Below, in pieces: positions 1-11,516 of a stretch of 64,000 nt of DNA. The notes below the pieces were generated by a model that searched no databases, was not told the DNA's origin, and saw only the letters and a program-made list of their open reading frames with translations. The translations under genes and the position numbers were made by a program. Source of the DNA: Limnanthes douglasii subsp. nivea (Eukaryota; Streptophyta; Magnoliopsida; Brassicales; Limnanthaceae); the NCBI GenBank assembly GCA_036936605.1, contig JAUPFV010000001.1, forward strand, positions 347,955,081 to 348,019,080, given 5' to 3'. Numbering within the stretch: position 1 is the first letter of the stretch; every line of letters starts with the position of its first letter.

Positions 1-430
1 ATAAATTATAAGCATCAGTTAGAAAACATCTGGTAATTCATTTGTCTTATTGAATTTTTGTTCTTTATAACTATCATGTAAAACATATTTGGACGTCATT
101 TTAAAAATTTCATCCATTGAACATATAAATATCCTATTTTAGAAAACATATCTTAGTTTCATTCATAAATTACATATGAAGATCATATGAAGATAATGTT
201 TTAGAACATATTTGGACGTTATTTTATAAATGTAGTCTAGCAAAAATACGTAGATAATCGTTTAGAGAACATATCTAAGTGTCATTTATGAATGTCATAC
301 GGGAGAACATATAAAGATCATCATTTGTAGAATATATTTGGATGTCATTTTAAAAATATCATATAAAGAACATACTTATATTATATTTTGGAGAACATAT
401 TTATGGATCGTCATTATTAAATATCATTTC
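1..430. repeat. Degenerate AT-rich tandem repeat
   Basis: The stretch repeats a loose motif built on ACATATTTGGACGTCATTTTA, seen near 83, 207, 329 and in worn forms between (variants ACATATCTAAGTGTCATTT, ACATATCTTAGTTTCATTC). Unit length is roughly 55-65 bases but drifts. No reading frame crosses it. It looks like an old satellite or minisatellite remnant. Confidence 0.5.
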
Positions 431-536
431 TCATATATTCATTTGTCTTTCAATTTCCATCATATAGCTCAAATTTTTATCATTTTAGAATCTTGGTTTA
501 TAGCCATACTGTTTTAAAGATATTTATAGCATGGTC

Positions 537-765
537 TTTACAGCCTTCTTAGTGTAGTCTCTTATACTTTTATAGACGAGCTTGTCTTATAGTCATGCTC
601 GTGTTAATCGGGTGTGTTGTCTTTTACGTTTTTTTAAATATGGACTAGGCTTATAACAATATTCACATTTAAGTCCTTTACAACCTTATTGGAGCTACTT
701 TTTATATTTTTATAACTGAGTTTTGCTTATAGCCATGTTTGCATTAATTGAGTGTGTGGCGGGCT
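537..765. repeat. Two diverged copies of a ~90-bp sequence, 140 bp apart
   Basis: The segment starting at 537 (TTTACAGCCTTCTTAG, then CTTATAGTCATGCTCG and TTAATCGGGTGTGTTG) is repeated from 677 (TTTACAACCTTATTGG, then CTTATAGCCATGTTTG and TTAATTGAGTGTGTGG). The copies are strongly diverged. Function is unknown. Confidence 0.45.
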
Positions 766-1881
766 TGACTAATAGTCATGTTTGCATTCTAACCATATCT
801 CAATTTAGTTCGAACTATCCATGTAGATAATTTCACCATCTCTTGAAGATTTCAATTTCGTTGTTTGTCAGCTATTAATGATTTCAATAGACTATTATTG
901 ATCAATGTTGATTTTTGAATGTCATCCTGGAGAAAATAGACCGCATGTTGACCTTTAATAATATCATCGTTGTTTATATGAAGATCATTTGGTCTATAGT
1001 TTCTAATCATTTCTAAATCTCATTTAAATGGAAATCATTAGGTTTATAACCTTTGTGTGACGTTTGAATATCCTTTAATGAAATATGTATCTGATATGCC
1101 CCCATTTATTGAATCAAATTAAAATTATTTGTTCAATGACCAAAAACTGATGAAGACAAAGTAAACTTAATGTCTCTGACCCATTTTGTAGATTTATTTT
1201 ACGGTAGAGAACTTATTAGACCAATGGCTTGACAAATACCATTTTAGGGCTTATTGCACGACCTTTTTATGTTGATATGTAATTTTAATATATTTTCTCA
1301 CATTATATCCATGTAATATTTATGTTAACCCATGTATGAAAAGTAATCTAAAATCCTTACATGTATGCCAAGGTAATATAAAATGTTAAGTTCTTCTTAA
1401 ATGTATGCGTGATGATGGATTCTTCTTAAATATATGAATATTAACTAATATGTTATGACAATTAAATTTTATTATAAAAAATACATCATATTAGATTTTT
1501 TATTGATGAAATTGTAATATGAAATAGCCAAGTGTTAATATCGTTATTAATGTATCAAACAAACGCCATTTGTCGATTTTTATGTTTAAAATTTTGTTGA
1601 CAAAAGTTCCTTATTATCAACATTGAAGCACATTGTGTTTTTATAATTGTCATTTGATGATGTTTTTTATCAATATTATTGACGATATTTGCTTATTTAA
1701 TTGTTGCTGAATCATATTTTTTATTAATATTGTTGATAAAGATTACTTATGATATTGTTGTGAAGTTTTAATATTGATGGCGAATATCTTTTTTCATAAA
1801 TTTTGTTGACCAAAGTATATATTCAGCCGTTATATTTATGTCTTTTATCCTGGTATAAATATTTTGGATGCACTAAAAGCT
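766..1881. other. AT-rich stretch without recognisable feature
   Basis: Both strands are dense in stop codons, and I found no RNA gene, repeat with clear ends, or transposon protein remnant here. Confidence 0.5.
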
Positions 1882-1960
1882 CATCAATTGATGGTGTAGT
1901 GGTCATTGTGTTATCATCACAAGCCCGAGGTTGTTAGTTCAAACCTGGGCTCAACCAATT
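1882..1960 (+). repeat. tRNA-like sequence, candidate SINE head
   Basis: An A-box-like TGGTGTAGTGGTC (1892-1904) is followed about 40 bases later by a B-box-like TTAGTTCAAACCT (1935-1947), the internal RNA polymerase III promoter layout. Between them TTGTG-TTATCAT-CACAA (1906-1922) makes a perfect 5-bp stem with a 7-nt loop, like an anticodon arm. The acceptor stem does not pair, so this is not a working tRNA. It resembles the tRNA-derived head of a plant SINE; no poly(A) tail or target duplication was defined. Confidence 0.4.
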
Positions 1961-4020
1961 ATTTTTTATATTCCCACTACTTATTTGGATATATGATATA
2001 AACCTTGACTTGCATATGCTTGATGGAGAAAATAGTTAGAAAATGAAATTTTATATTATCAATGCTAATATGTTTTATTGAATTAGCAACAAAAACACTT
2101 TATCATTTTGAATCTTTTATTAAATTCTGATGCTTTATTAAATTCTGATGTATGGTGGTTTCATGCTCGTTGATGCTTTCACGAAGAAAAAGTAGATTTA
2201 GTTTAATCACAGACGTAATATCATCCATGACATCTGATAATCGATGATACTAGAATGCTTTGTTTTTATCTCCACCTTGATAAAAACATTACTCTTTGTC
2301 AAGAAGTACACCCAATCGTTGAAGTGTCCTTTGTTTTTCCTTGTCATGAATGCAGAGTAATATTTCTATAAAGACTTTCTCTTCGGATTAAGTAATATTT
2401 GACGAGCACAATCTTCATACAAAGATAAAAGTCACTCATGATCACTGAATCCATAATGCTGGACAACAAAACCTTATACTATTTCAAACTCAATAACATT
2501 TAGAGTTTTGTAAATTGATTTAACCAATGTTTTCCATATTGCATCATAATCATGCATTCTTCTTAATATCTCAATAGATTTCTTCACGATATGTGAAAAA
2601 AATATAACAATGAGAAGTTCAGGGGAACACGTTTACAATTTTTATTTGCAAGACCATACACTTTTATGTAATAACATTCTATGGAGGTCAGATTGATGCA
2701 CATTGAAACCATGCTTTCAGTAACCAACTGTAAAAATATGATGCACATTAAGGTCTAGAATAAATAAATGACCATATATAGGTCATTATTTAGAAATCTA
2801 TATTCTCAATAATAGTGGCTAATGTTTCTCCTCAAAATCAATCCCACTATAAAGAATCATAATGCAATATCAAATGATAAGTGGTGTTATATATATGTGA
2901 TAAAAATTGTAGTATAAAATCAATTAAACAGACTTGCTCGTCTTATAAAATCGATTAAACATCTATAATGATGGACATTTGGTTATATCATGTATTTAAA
3001 AAAAATAACTTTTAATAAAAATAAGCTCTGAATGTGATATCATCTGGCTTTACATGGCCAATACAATATTCGTCGACTTATAGATCATAGAACCTCTTTT
3101 TTAAATGATGATCATATCTTGCCATACGCATTTCTCTTTTGAAAAACTCATCTAAACGAGCAAAAAATTAAAAATTAAAAATTATGTTAGAAAAACACTA
3201 GTATAAGTCTTATGCAACCTTCTTTTTTAAGTGTTACGAAAACAAAACCAACAAACATTATGAAGCCTTGTAACCAACCTTGTTTATCCAATCCTTGTAG
3301 GTTGTTTATACATTTTCAACCATACTATATAGGTCAATATCTGGTACTAATCCCTCAATAATATTTTCACTAAACTGAAATGAATTACACCCATTCATGC
3401 CATATTTAATACAACTTTTAGTAATTTCAGTAAACAAATTAGTTTGATGATCGCTAGATCCAATATACAACATTTGGAAGTTTATTAATCTATACAACTC
3501 TTCAATCATGTATCTTACAATGTTGTAAATATTGTAGTTACAAAAGACAATGTAAAGTAATATGTTGAATGCATTAATAACCGATGTAAACTCTTGCATT
3601 AATAATAACTACTATATATACCAATACTAAAAATAATTGACAACTTTAGAGGTCAAATAAGTCCAAAAGAGACTTCAATTTTTTTTCTATGGTTCTCGTG
3701 TTGTAAATAGAAAACCAAAACAAATCAAGAAGAGAATATATAGGCTCATATTTATTTTATTTTATTCCTTTTCCTTTAAATATACATTTGATACAAAAAT
3801 GTTTGGAAAAATATTATCAACTATAGTTCCAGTGCATCAGGTGAAATATGTTTTCAAATAAAGACATAAAATATATTACATACAAAGATTTGAAAATGAA
3901 TATACACAACTATTTATGAAATAATTGTGCATGAATGCATTTAAAATACAACATAAGTGAATATATTAACTATCGAAAATTATATTAATTATCTTTAATC
4001 ACCACGAATTATCAGCCAAA
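1961..4020. other. AT-rich stretch, no gene recognised
   Basis: The stretch contains a 17-18-bp tandem duplication of TTTATTAAATTCTGATG near 2115-2150. The longest minus-strand open frame (3306-3599, 97 codons) resembles nothing I know. Read on the minus strand, 2200-3600 gives broken frames that could be a decayed transposon, but no catalytic motif was recognised. Confidence 0.4.
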
Positions 4021-4025
4021 CTATC

Positions 4026-4363
4026 TGATGACGCGGCAGAAATAGAAGAAGAAGCAACGATAGATAAAACCTTAATTCAAAGGTAACATGATGGAACACT
4101 AATCTACGGGTAACAAATACTGAAATTTTCAGAGATAAAATATATATTATTCTAAAAACTTAAAATAACTTAAGGCATATGAGGCTTTATATAATAGCTT
4201 CTCAAAACCCTAAATTAGAATACAAGGAAATAAAATTAATGCATTAAAATAAAATAAAATAAAATATTAATATAATTAGATTTGATTTAAACAATATAAG
4301 ATATTTGAATAAAATAAAATAAACCAAAATAAAGTTTGAGTTTAGACTTTCTGGGCTACATCA
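4026..4363 (-). repeat. 3' LTR of the short Copia-type element
   Basis: This direct repeat partner of 4874-5208 begins on the minus strand with TGATGTAGCCCAGAAAG and ends TCATCA at the CTATC duplication. Differences are single bases plus small indels in A/T runs. Confidence 0.85.
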
Positions 4364-4509
4364 TCCTCCCGTGGTTCGAATTCACAACACCATCACCATC
4401 AACAACCAAAATATTTTTATTTTATTTTTTTCAATTGTTACATTGGGAATTATAATTGTTGACCTTATCGGAATAAGATAAATTCTTCTCGAGTGTTCCG
4501 TATTCGAAG

Positions 4510-4821
4510 TCACATTGAAGCCATCAGGTTGATGAAAAACATTGGTTTCGAAATCCTTTTCATAGTGTGAAGACAACATCCCCATGTCCAGTTGATGAAA
4601 AAAATGGTTTTTAAAACTTCTTCATAACATGAGACAACATCTTGATAAGCAAGTTTTACCTTGATCTGATGATTGGTAGCCAATTTAAACTCCTTTTGTA
4701 ACTGGTCAATAAGATCGTGAATCGAAACGCATAGTGTGTCTCCGCATACTAAACGATCTTCAAGATCTTCATGGCCATAGATGTTGTTCTCTTCTTTAGA
4801 TCTCGAATCAGATGAAATCAT
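4510..4821 (-). pseudogene. Truncated gag-like leader ORF of the Copia-type element
   Basis: The ATG lies about 38 bases inside the primer site, where Copia polyproteins start. It encodes about 103 residues beginning MISSDSRSKEE, with a helical middle stretch (about residues 30-70) and an unrelated-looking tail. No zinc knuckle, protease, integrase or RT follows before the 3' LTR. I infer the N-terminal remnant of a Copia gag kept after the body was lost; similarity to a particular gag could not be tested. Confidence 0.5.
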
Positions 4822-4858
4822 GATTCAGAAACATGCTTGCCCCGTAGCAAGAACTGAT

Positions 4859-4872
4859 GCTCTGATACCAAA
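4859..4872 (-). other. Primer binding site, initiator-Met tRNA type
   Basis: On the minus strand the bases after the 5' LTR read TTTGGTATCAGAGC, matching the usual complement of the 3' end of plant initiator methionine tRNA in Copia elements. It fixes the element's orientation. Confidence 0.85.
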
Positions 4873-4873
4873 C

Positions 4874-5208
4874 TGATAACACAGCGGAAATAGAAGAAGA
4901 AGCAATGATAGATGAATCCCTAATTCAAAGGTAACATGATGGAACCCCAATCTACGGGTAACAAATACTGAAATTTTTAGAGATAAAAATATATCATTCC
5001 AAAAACTTAAAATAACTTAAGGCATATGAAGCTTTATATAATAGCTTCTCAAAACCCTAAATTAGAATACAAGAAAATAAAATAAATAAATTAAAACAAA
5101 ATCAAATCAAATCTTAATATAATTAGATTTGATTTAAACAACATAAAATATTTGAATAAAATAAAATAATAAAATAAAATTTGTGTTTGGACTTTCTGGG
5201 CTACATTA
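4874..5208 (-). repeat. 5' LTR of the short Copia-type element
   Basis: Direct repeat partner of 4026-4363. Its inner end TGATAACACAGCGG abuts the primer site and its outer end abuts the CTATC target duplication. Confidence 0.85.
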
Positions 5209-5260
5209 CTATCAATCAATCGACATCAATCCTATAAAAAATCATAAAGTTAAAGTTATA

Positions 5261-5508
5261 CTCCCTCCGTCTCATAATATTAGTCGTTTAAGGTTTCTTC
5301 ACCAATATTAAGAAATGTAATAATGACTTTGAAAGAATAAAAGAAAATAAATTTGATTGGTGGAGTTAATAACTTATGCAGAAAGTTAATTATTTTATTG
5401 GTTGAAAGTGGCATACATGTAATAATGCTGCATTGGAAAACGAAAACGACATATATTATGAGACAAAAAATCTCTTCTAGAAAGACACATATTATGAGAC
5501 AGAGGGAG
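5261..5508. mobile_element. Stowaway-type MITE
   Basis: The 248-bp sequence is bounded by inverted repeats: CTCCCTCCGTCTCATAATAT on the left and, reading inward from the right, CTCCCTCTGTCTCATAATAT. A TA dinucleotide flanks each end. CTCCCTCCGT termini with TA duplication are the hallmark of Stowaway elements, which are mobilised by Tc1/mariner transposases. There is no coding capacity. Confidence 0.9.
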
Positions 5509-5510
5509 TA

Positions 5511-7130
5511 TTTGTTTTCACATTAAAAGAACAACAACTATAAGCCAAAGAAAGAAGCACCAAACATTAAATCTCAATCAAGCTTTAGTTTGTAACCCAT
5601 CATTGAAAATCCAAACTTAAAACTTTATTACCAAATTTAAATAAAAATAAACTAAATCCACGGAGACTTAAATTTTTTTAAGAATATTCAATTAACCGTA
5701 AATTAATGAAATGAAAAAATGGATAAATTTTTGTCAAAGATTAACTTCTCTAAATCAGAGTCGCGAAGATTAATCCAATCCATAAAAAATGAACCGATTA
5801 TACCTAATTATCGCTTCAGCGAAAAATATGAGAAATAAATAAGATATGTTTTAATACATAATAAGGGATAGAAGACACTTGATTCTTTCTTCGATAAATA
5901 ATGGTCGAATTAATCTCGACTATAGAATATAAGTCAAATCTTGAAGATTAATTGATTTTGATCTTATATTTACTCTTTTCTTAAATAAGTCACACAATCA
6001 CATATTTCTCTCTCTTTCTAAACTTTTATTCATTCGTATATCAAGAGATCTCACGATAAAAATTAAAAAAAAATTCAAAGTGGATACTAAAATTCCCGAA
6101 AATGAACAATAATTATTGATTTTACTTTTGGTGTACGTAAAAATTAGATTCGAAAGACAAATTAGGTAAAACAAGATTCATCTCTAACCTATTATACAGT
6201 AACTTTCTGAATTCTTGGTTCGATCTTTAAAAAATGAACGGATCTTGGTTTTCGGTATTTATTTTGAATTTTTTTGACAAACCAAACATAAACTACCGAT
6301 ATTTCAACTTTTTTTTTTCTCTCTAAAGTAATAATTTTTTTTTTTAAGTTTTTAAATTAAGTTTTCTAATCAAAATTTAAAAAACAAGAATCGTCATTAT
6401 TTGTTTATGTTCCTTTCAAAATTACATTTAAAACCTTTATTTTATAAAAAATGAAACGATTTTGGTTATAGAAGAATAAAAATCAAAAATATTTCCTAGA
6501 TATGGTGCTATTTATGAGGTAAAAACTTTATCAAGATACACCCAAAAAATTTGAGATGCTTTGAGAGAGAAAATAAAGGTTTTTAGAAAGATAAAGTTAG
6601 AGTTAGAAAGATAAAATAAGAGAAATAAGTGATCTCTTTTTATTTATATATATATATATTATTAAGTGGTTATATGTGTGAAGGTTTTGTATACCCTTAT
6701 TTTTAGGTATATTATCCACTTACACAAAGCACATACATTTATATGTATAATTATATAAATATCTCTATATTTCTATTAATATCTGAATATTATATCCTCA
6801 TCAGGTGATATCAATCATTAAATTTTAAAACATATATGAATTAATAAAATTAAACTATTTCTAAAGTATTAATATAATATAGACATTGAAACTCGGAAAA
6901 AATGTTACAAAATAGTTGATAATGTATTCAACAACTGTAAATATAGAGAAACTTTTAGAGATGAATGAGAGAACTGAAAATATATGGAATAATTTTTCTT
7001 TTAATTTTAATTTTTATAGATAATAGGTGAAAAAAGAATCTTCCTCTCTGATCTGGATATTGAAAGAAACTGTTGGAGACGAATGAGAGAACTGAAGATG
7101 ACATAACAAAATTCACAAACATGTCCTGAT
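5511..7130. other. AT-rich stretch, possible upstream part of Athila element F
   Basis: No gene was recognised. A TA microsatellite lies at about 6645-6658. A 30-base motif around GATGAATGAGAGAACTGAA recurs near 6959 and 7080. Because the Athila gag remnant begins to be readable just to the right, this may include the leader or LTR of that element, but no LTR partner, primer site or boundary could be defined. Confidence 0.35.
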
Positions 7131-7761
7131 ATGAGGAAAATAAGTGATTTTGCAACTCTTTCCAACTCTCATATCAAGATAATAATATCTTCATTGATGC
7201 ATTAAAAATCCAACTATTTACTTTCTCTCTAAGAGGAAAAGCTAAAGCATGACTTAACTATTTACCGCCTCATTTTATAACAATGCGGGAGCAACTAGCT
7301 CAACTTTTTTTGGCGAATGGGAAACAAAAGTTAAAGATAGACGCTGTAAGCGGAGGTTCATTAACCAAAAAAATACTAGAGTAAACATATTGACTACTTG
7401 AACTAATCTCGAGCAAGATATATAGATCTAAAATGAACGATATGATGTAAATAGTTAACAATGAGATTGTATTTCAAGTAAATATAACAACACTTGAGAA
7501 GCAAATGAACAAACTTAAAATGAATTATATTGCAGTATCATATGTTACCCATCCGTCAAACCAGTTCACGGAATTCAAAATTGTCATGTAAAGTAATTTC
7601 CAATAGGGGACTAAACCTTATTTTACGAATAATTATCAACGCATGTAAAATCCAAACTTTTTCTGGAAGAACGAGTATGGGAATAAAAAGACTTGGAAAA
7701 TTTAGAGAAGAAATCCACATTTTAAAGAGAATGTGAACAAGTTTGATGAATCATCTACTAC
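7131..7761 (+). pseudogene. Athila F gag core (broken by element 1)
   Basis: Frames around 7190-7330 read IDALKIQLFTFSLRGKAKA, a stop, then LNYLPPHFITMREQLAQLF, matching the conserved Athila gag pattern (LRLFPFSL.GKA..WL..LPPGSI..W..LA..F). Further on come worn remains of the coiled region and of the NPNFFW motif. Several in-frame stops are present. At 7757-7761 (ACTAC) the gene is cut by element 1 and resumes after 14203. Confidence 0.65.
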
Positions 7762-8168
7762 TGATGAGTCCGAATTCTGCATGCTCCCCGAACAAGGACA
7801 GATCGGTCCAAGGTCTCCGAACCGGACATATCACTTCGAACACTCTGACCATAGGACTGTTCGAACTATGACAAAAGTACTAAAAACCTAAACACTTCTT
7901 GACTAAGCTACTTGCTCTCCTACTTAGAGCTCATAGGTATTTGAACATGACCCGGGTCCATTAAACATGACCCGAAAGCCCATAAGGGCCCAAACATCAG
8001 GGTATAAATACACAACCACCTGCATTAAGTGTGGGTAATGAGAATTAACTGCTACCAGGCTGCTTAATTATCTCTCTACTCTCTACTCTAAACACATAAC
8101 ACCCACACACTACTATAAAACACCAACCAAATTACTAGCCTACCCTCAGGCGATTATTATCCACACCA
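7762..8168 (+). repeat. 5' LTR of element 1
   Basis: It starts TGATGAGTCCGAATTC and ends ATCCACACCA, with TATA sequence GGTATAAATA at 8001-8010 as the likely sense promoter. Partner: 13791-14198. Confidence 0.93.
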
Positions 8169-8190
8169 AATTGGCGACCACAGTGGAAGG
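8169..8190 (+). other. Primer binding site region, element 1
   Basis: TTGGCGACCACAGTGG follows the LTR end by two bases, in the place of the minus-strand primer site. The same sequence stands after the 5' LTRs of elements 2 and 3 (minus strand for 3). I cannot assign the tRNA with confidence. Confidence 0.7.
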
Positions 8191-8195
8191 AGAAG

Positions 8196-10566
8196 GTGCC
8201 TGAATCAAGCATTCAAAACCAGCAAAGAAAGTCTGTCCGAATGAATCCGGACAATCCAGAAGTACCACCAGCTCTGCTCGAAGTGGTGGGAGAGAACGAT
8301 GAGTACACTGTCGAAGAGAGTGATAGGCTAAAGGGTGAAATAGAAGCTCTGAGGGCAGAAAAGGCTAAGATGGGCGTGAAAGAAAAATCCAAAGCATCAG
8401 TTGCTCATCACACCGATAACCCCAGATAGCATGAGTCTTCAAAGACTCATGTGAGCACCAAAAAGACTCATGTCTCACCGGTCCAAGCCAGTGGAGAGTT
8501 CTGACTCAAGCTCAGAATCTTCTGATAGCTCTTCGGACGATGAAGGAGTTGAAAAATATTTATCCTCAAGCAGCGATGAGGGTCGAACTAGAAAGAAACA
8601 AAAGCAGATCAAAAAGTATTCAAGGAAAAGGGATAGACATGGAAGGATGAAGAAGAATATTGTTAAAGGGTCATCACACAGCCGGAGGCATGTGGACCGG
8701 ATGCTGATGGATCCCTTCGCTTTCCACGATGAACCAGGTATCTTTGCAACTCCCAATGAGGATACTGTGTTCAGTCGTGGAAGGAATTGGAGGCAATCTC
8801 CATTGTCTTCTAAAATTCTGTCCGGAAACCTCCCCAAGAGGTTTGATAGCACCAAAATAGAGAAGTACGATGGCAGTACTGATCCAGACAACCATCTGGA
8901 GCAATTTAAGAACTTCATGATGAACTTTGACGACGATGATAAACTACTCCGTAGGGAATTCTCCCAATCATTCACGGGGAGTGCTCTAAAATGGTACAAC
9001 AGTCTGCCTCAGGGTTGTATTAAAGATTTCGATACTTTTTAGGTAGCCTTTCGAAGGCAGTTTGTAGGGAGTAAAGAGCTAAAGAGCAATGGAGACACAA
9101 TAATCCATTGTGCCCAGGAACCAAATGAGTCCTTGAAAGAATATATAAGCCGTTTTGTGAACACCAAAAATGGGTTGGCTGATTGCTTCGAACATGTAGC
9201 AATAGCATCCCTGAGACAGGGTTTGAACCCAGGCAATCTAGCTGATTCAGTGACCAGAAAGAAGGCCATGACATGGGGAGGGTTGCTGAATCAGGTTGGC
9301 AAACAAATAAATATTGATGAAACAAAGAAAACCAGGGTGCACAGGCAGGTGAGGTCTACCCCAGTGGCACCAAATCCCAATCAAAATCAGTCCGGGAACA
9401 AAGCAAGAGAGACCGGACATGGGCATGGTAGGGCAAAAGCTCAGTCTCAGCCAGCTGCTCCTGCTCAAAGTCAGCAATCCAGAAACAAGAGAGGGCCATG
9501 GGTCCAACCGGAGTGGTTCGCAGAATTGAAAGAAAGTGTGGCCACTATTTTTGATAAAACAAAGGAAGAGGTGCATTACCGGAGACCGGCAACACTGCAG
9601 TCTCCCAGAGAGCATCGCAATAACTCTTTCTGCCAATATCACAATGATATTGGTCATACCACTGATGACTGCATAGCATTGAAACAAGAAGTTCAAAACT
9701 TGACTGAGAGGGGAAAGCTGGGGGCTTACGTCAAAAGAAGAGGAGGCAACAGGCCTGACAACTATCACCGGGTTGGTCCAAGTAATGCTGCTCCGGAGGG
9801 GGCCATGGTTATAATTGAAAGATTTGATGTGGAATCTGAGTACTTGGATCTTGATCCAATTCGAAACAGAGTGGGTGCAATTGAGGAATGTTCTAGGTCG
9901 GTCTCCGGGCTCATTAAGTTTTTCGAGTCACTTACAATTTTCGGAGGGGACACTATGACAGCTCCTACTGCTTCTTCGAGGAAGAGGCATGTTCATACTT
10001 TAGCCTTTCAGCTAGAAGGAGGCATGACTTCCTATCAGTCACAAAACTCATTCCCCTTCATTGTTTTCGATGAAGATGATTTAAGAGACACTGCTGGCCC
10101 TCATGAGGATGCTGTTGTCATAGGAGCATCTATAGGGGGCAATGACATAAGACGAATCCTGGTGGATACTGGAAGCTCAACCAATATCCTTTTCTTAACC
10201 ACATACAAGAGAATGAAAAATCCAGCTGTAATTCAGAGTTCGGACAGATCAATCGTGGGCTTTACAGGCAGCTCAGCAGATGTGATCGGAGAGTTCGAAA
10301 AATAAGTTTTATTGGGCAAGGGCCCTTTCAAGAAAATGGTCAGAATACTCTTCATTATGGTGGATTGTCCCACTTGCTATAATGCTATTCTAGGGAGGTC
10401 TTGGCTCTCTAGGATGCATGCAGTGGCTTCAACAGTCCACCAGTGCTTGAAATATGTTGTTCAGGGACAGGTTGGAGTCGTCTAGAGCAGTCAAAAGATT
10501 GCAAGAGAATGTTATGCCACTGCCCTGGCACCTCGAACACTGGGGGCAGTCTGTATTAATGAACAA
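8196..10566 (+). pseudogene. Gag-protease of element 1, broken
   Basis: N-terminus at 8196 (MPESSIQNQ) runs to a GAG-to-TAG stop at 8427-8429; a small deletion then shifts frame. From 8470 come a Ser/Asp-rich and Arg/Ser-rich stretch and the gag core (KRFDSTKIEKYDGSTDPDNH; WYNSLPQGCI), stopped by TGG-to-TAG at 9040-9042. The same frame resumes with the zinc-knuckle variant FCQYHNDIGHTTDDC (about 9631-9675) and the aspartic protease motif VDTGSS (about 10162), then stops at 10303-10305 (GAA to TAA) and 10483-10485. Gag packages RNA; the protease cuts the polyprotein. All breaks are inferred from comparison with element 2. Confidence 0.85.
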
Positions 10567-11130
10567 TGGAAGTTTGAGGGCCTTTCTGGGGGTGAGGGTG
10601 AGATTGATGACCCCAGAGAGACCCCTGGAGTATTGATACCGGTTGAAGAGGTAGAAACGCACTGTTTGGAAGATGGGAAAAGTGTCAAGATAGGGTCTAA
10701 GATGCCACCTGTTTTGAAAAATGAAATGTTAAAGTTTTTGAAGAATCATCAGCACGTTTTTGCTTGGTGCAATGCTGATGTTACTGGGGTTCCATCAGAA
10801 GTGATATCACATCACCTATCTGTCCGGAGAGACGTAGCACCAGTGGTTCAAAAAAGAAGAGTTTTTTTCTAAAGAGAAGGCTGATGTCATTGTGCAAGAG
10901 GTTGACAGGCTCACAAAGATGGGGCACATCAAGGAGTCTCAATACCCTTTGTGGACTGCCAATCCGGTCTTGGTGAAAAAGAAGAATGGCAAGTGGCGCA
11001 TGTGCATTGACTTCACAGATCTCAATAGAGCTTGCCCAAAAGATTTGTATCTAGTCCCCCAGATTGACCAGTTGGTAGACTCCACCTCTGGGAACAAGCT
11101 GCTTTCCTTTATGGATGCTTTCTCTGAGAA
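10567..11130 (+). pseudogene. Reverse transcriptase N-terminal stump of element 1
   Basis: This follows the protease in the same frame through TGG AAG (10567-10572), where elements 2 and 3 carry TAG CAG. It encodes the RT leader (HVFAWCNADVTGVP) and, after an inserted T near 10867 shifts the frame, the fingers region KKNGKWRMCIDFTDLNRACP and LLSFMDAFS. It ends at a deletion junction: the catalytic aspartates, RNase H domains and integrase present in element 2 are missing. Not functional. Confidence 0.85.
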
Positions 11131-11370
11131 TTTAAACACTCTGTTTTCCTTTATGGATGCTTTCCTCTCGGATTGATCTGGTGGAATGATGACCATCTAA
11201 CATTTGTCATCGGAGAATTTAAACACTCTCATCTTAAAGTACTTGTAAAATAAATAGGGGCTATTTAAACATCAGTCATTAAGATTGAGCTAATATGGAA
11301 CAAAGCAAGAATTTAGTAAAGTAAAACTATCCGGCTAAAACCGGATAATGATATTAAAACATAAAATATG

Positions 11371-11462
11371 CCTTGGCCATCCAAGGACTTTAAGTTTAGA
11401 GAGGAAAAGTTTGACCAGACTCAAACCGGACACAGTTACAAAAATTCCTTGGCCATCCAAGG
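11371..11462. repeat. Paired CCTTGG...CCAAGG hairpins at the convergent 3' ends, element 1
   Basis: CCTTGGCCATCCAAGG occurs at 11371-11386 and again at 11447-11462. Each is a perfect 6-bp inverted repeat with a 4-nt loop, followed by ACTTTA. A weaker pair, CCGG..CCGG, lies near 11330. The cluster sits between the pol remnant and the 3' end of the antisense gene and recurs in elements 2 and 3. Confidence 0.75.
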
Positions 11463-11516
11463 ACTTTAGTATATTATAAGGATAAGAAAAAACAAAAAAT
11501 AGTTAAAACTTCAGGG

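Larger units (their letters stand above)
4026..5208 (-). mobile_element. Short non-autonomous Copia-type LTR element
   Basis: Two direct repeats of 338 and 335 bp flank only 510 bp. Read on the minus strand each LTR starts TGATGTAGCCC (TAATGTAGCCC in the 5' copy) and ends in TTATCA. The flanks carry a perfect 5-bp duplication CTATC (4021-4025 and 5209-5213). A tRNA-iMet-type primer site (minus strand TTTGGTATCAGAGC) lies just inside the 5' LTR and a purine-rich CCACGGGAGGA just before the 3' LTR. There is no protease, integrase or RT, so it must have moved with proteins from an autonomous relative, or lost its body after insertion. The primer site and leader layout are typical of Copia. Confidence 0.88.

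Noticed and set aside
1882..1960. Functional tRNA gene
   Set aside because: The acceptor stem does not pair and the T arm is weak; a SINE head fits better.
3306..3599. 97-codon minus-strand ORF as a host gene
   Set aside because: No recognisable motif, no similarity to any family I know, AT-rich composition like its surroundings, and stops on either side.
8475..8999. 174-codon minus-strand frame opposite element 1 gag
   Set aside because: It is the complement of a Ser/Asp-rich gag coding region and has no start context or homologous motif; the same shadow appears in element 2 as shorter pieces.
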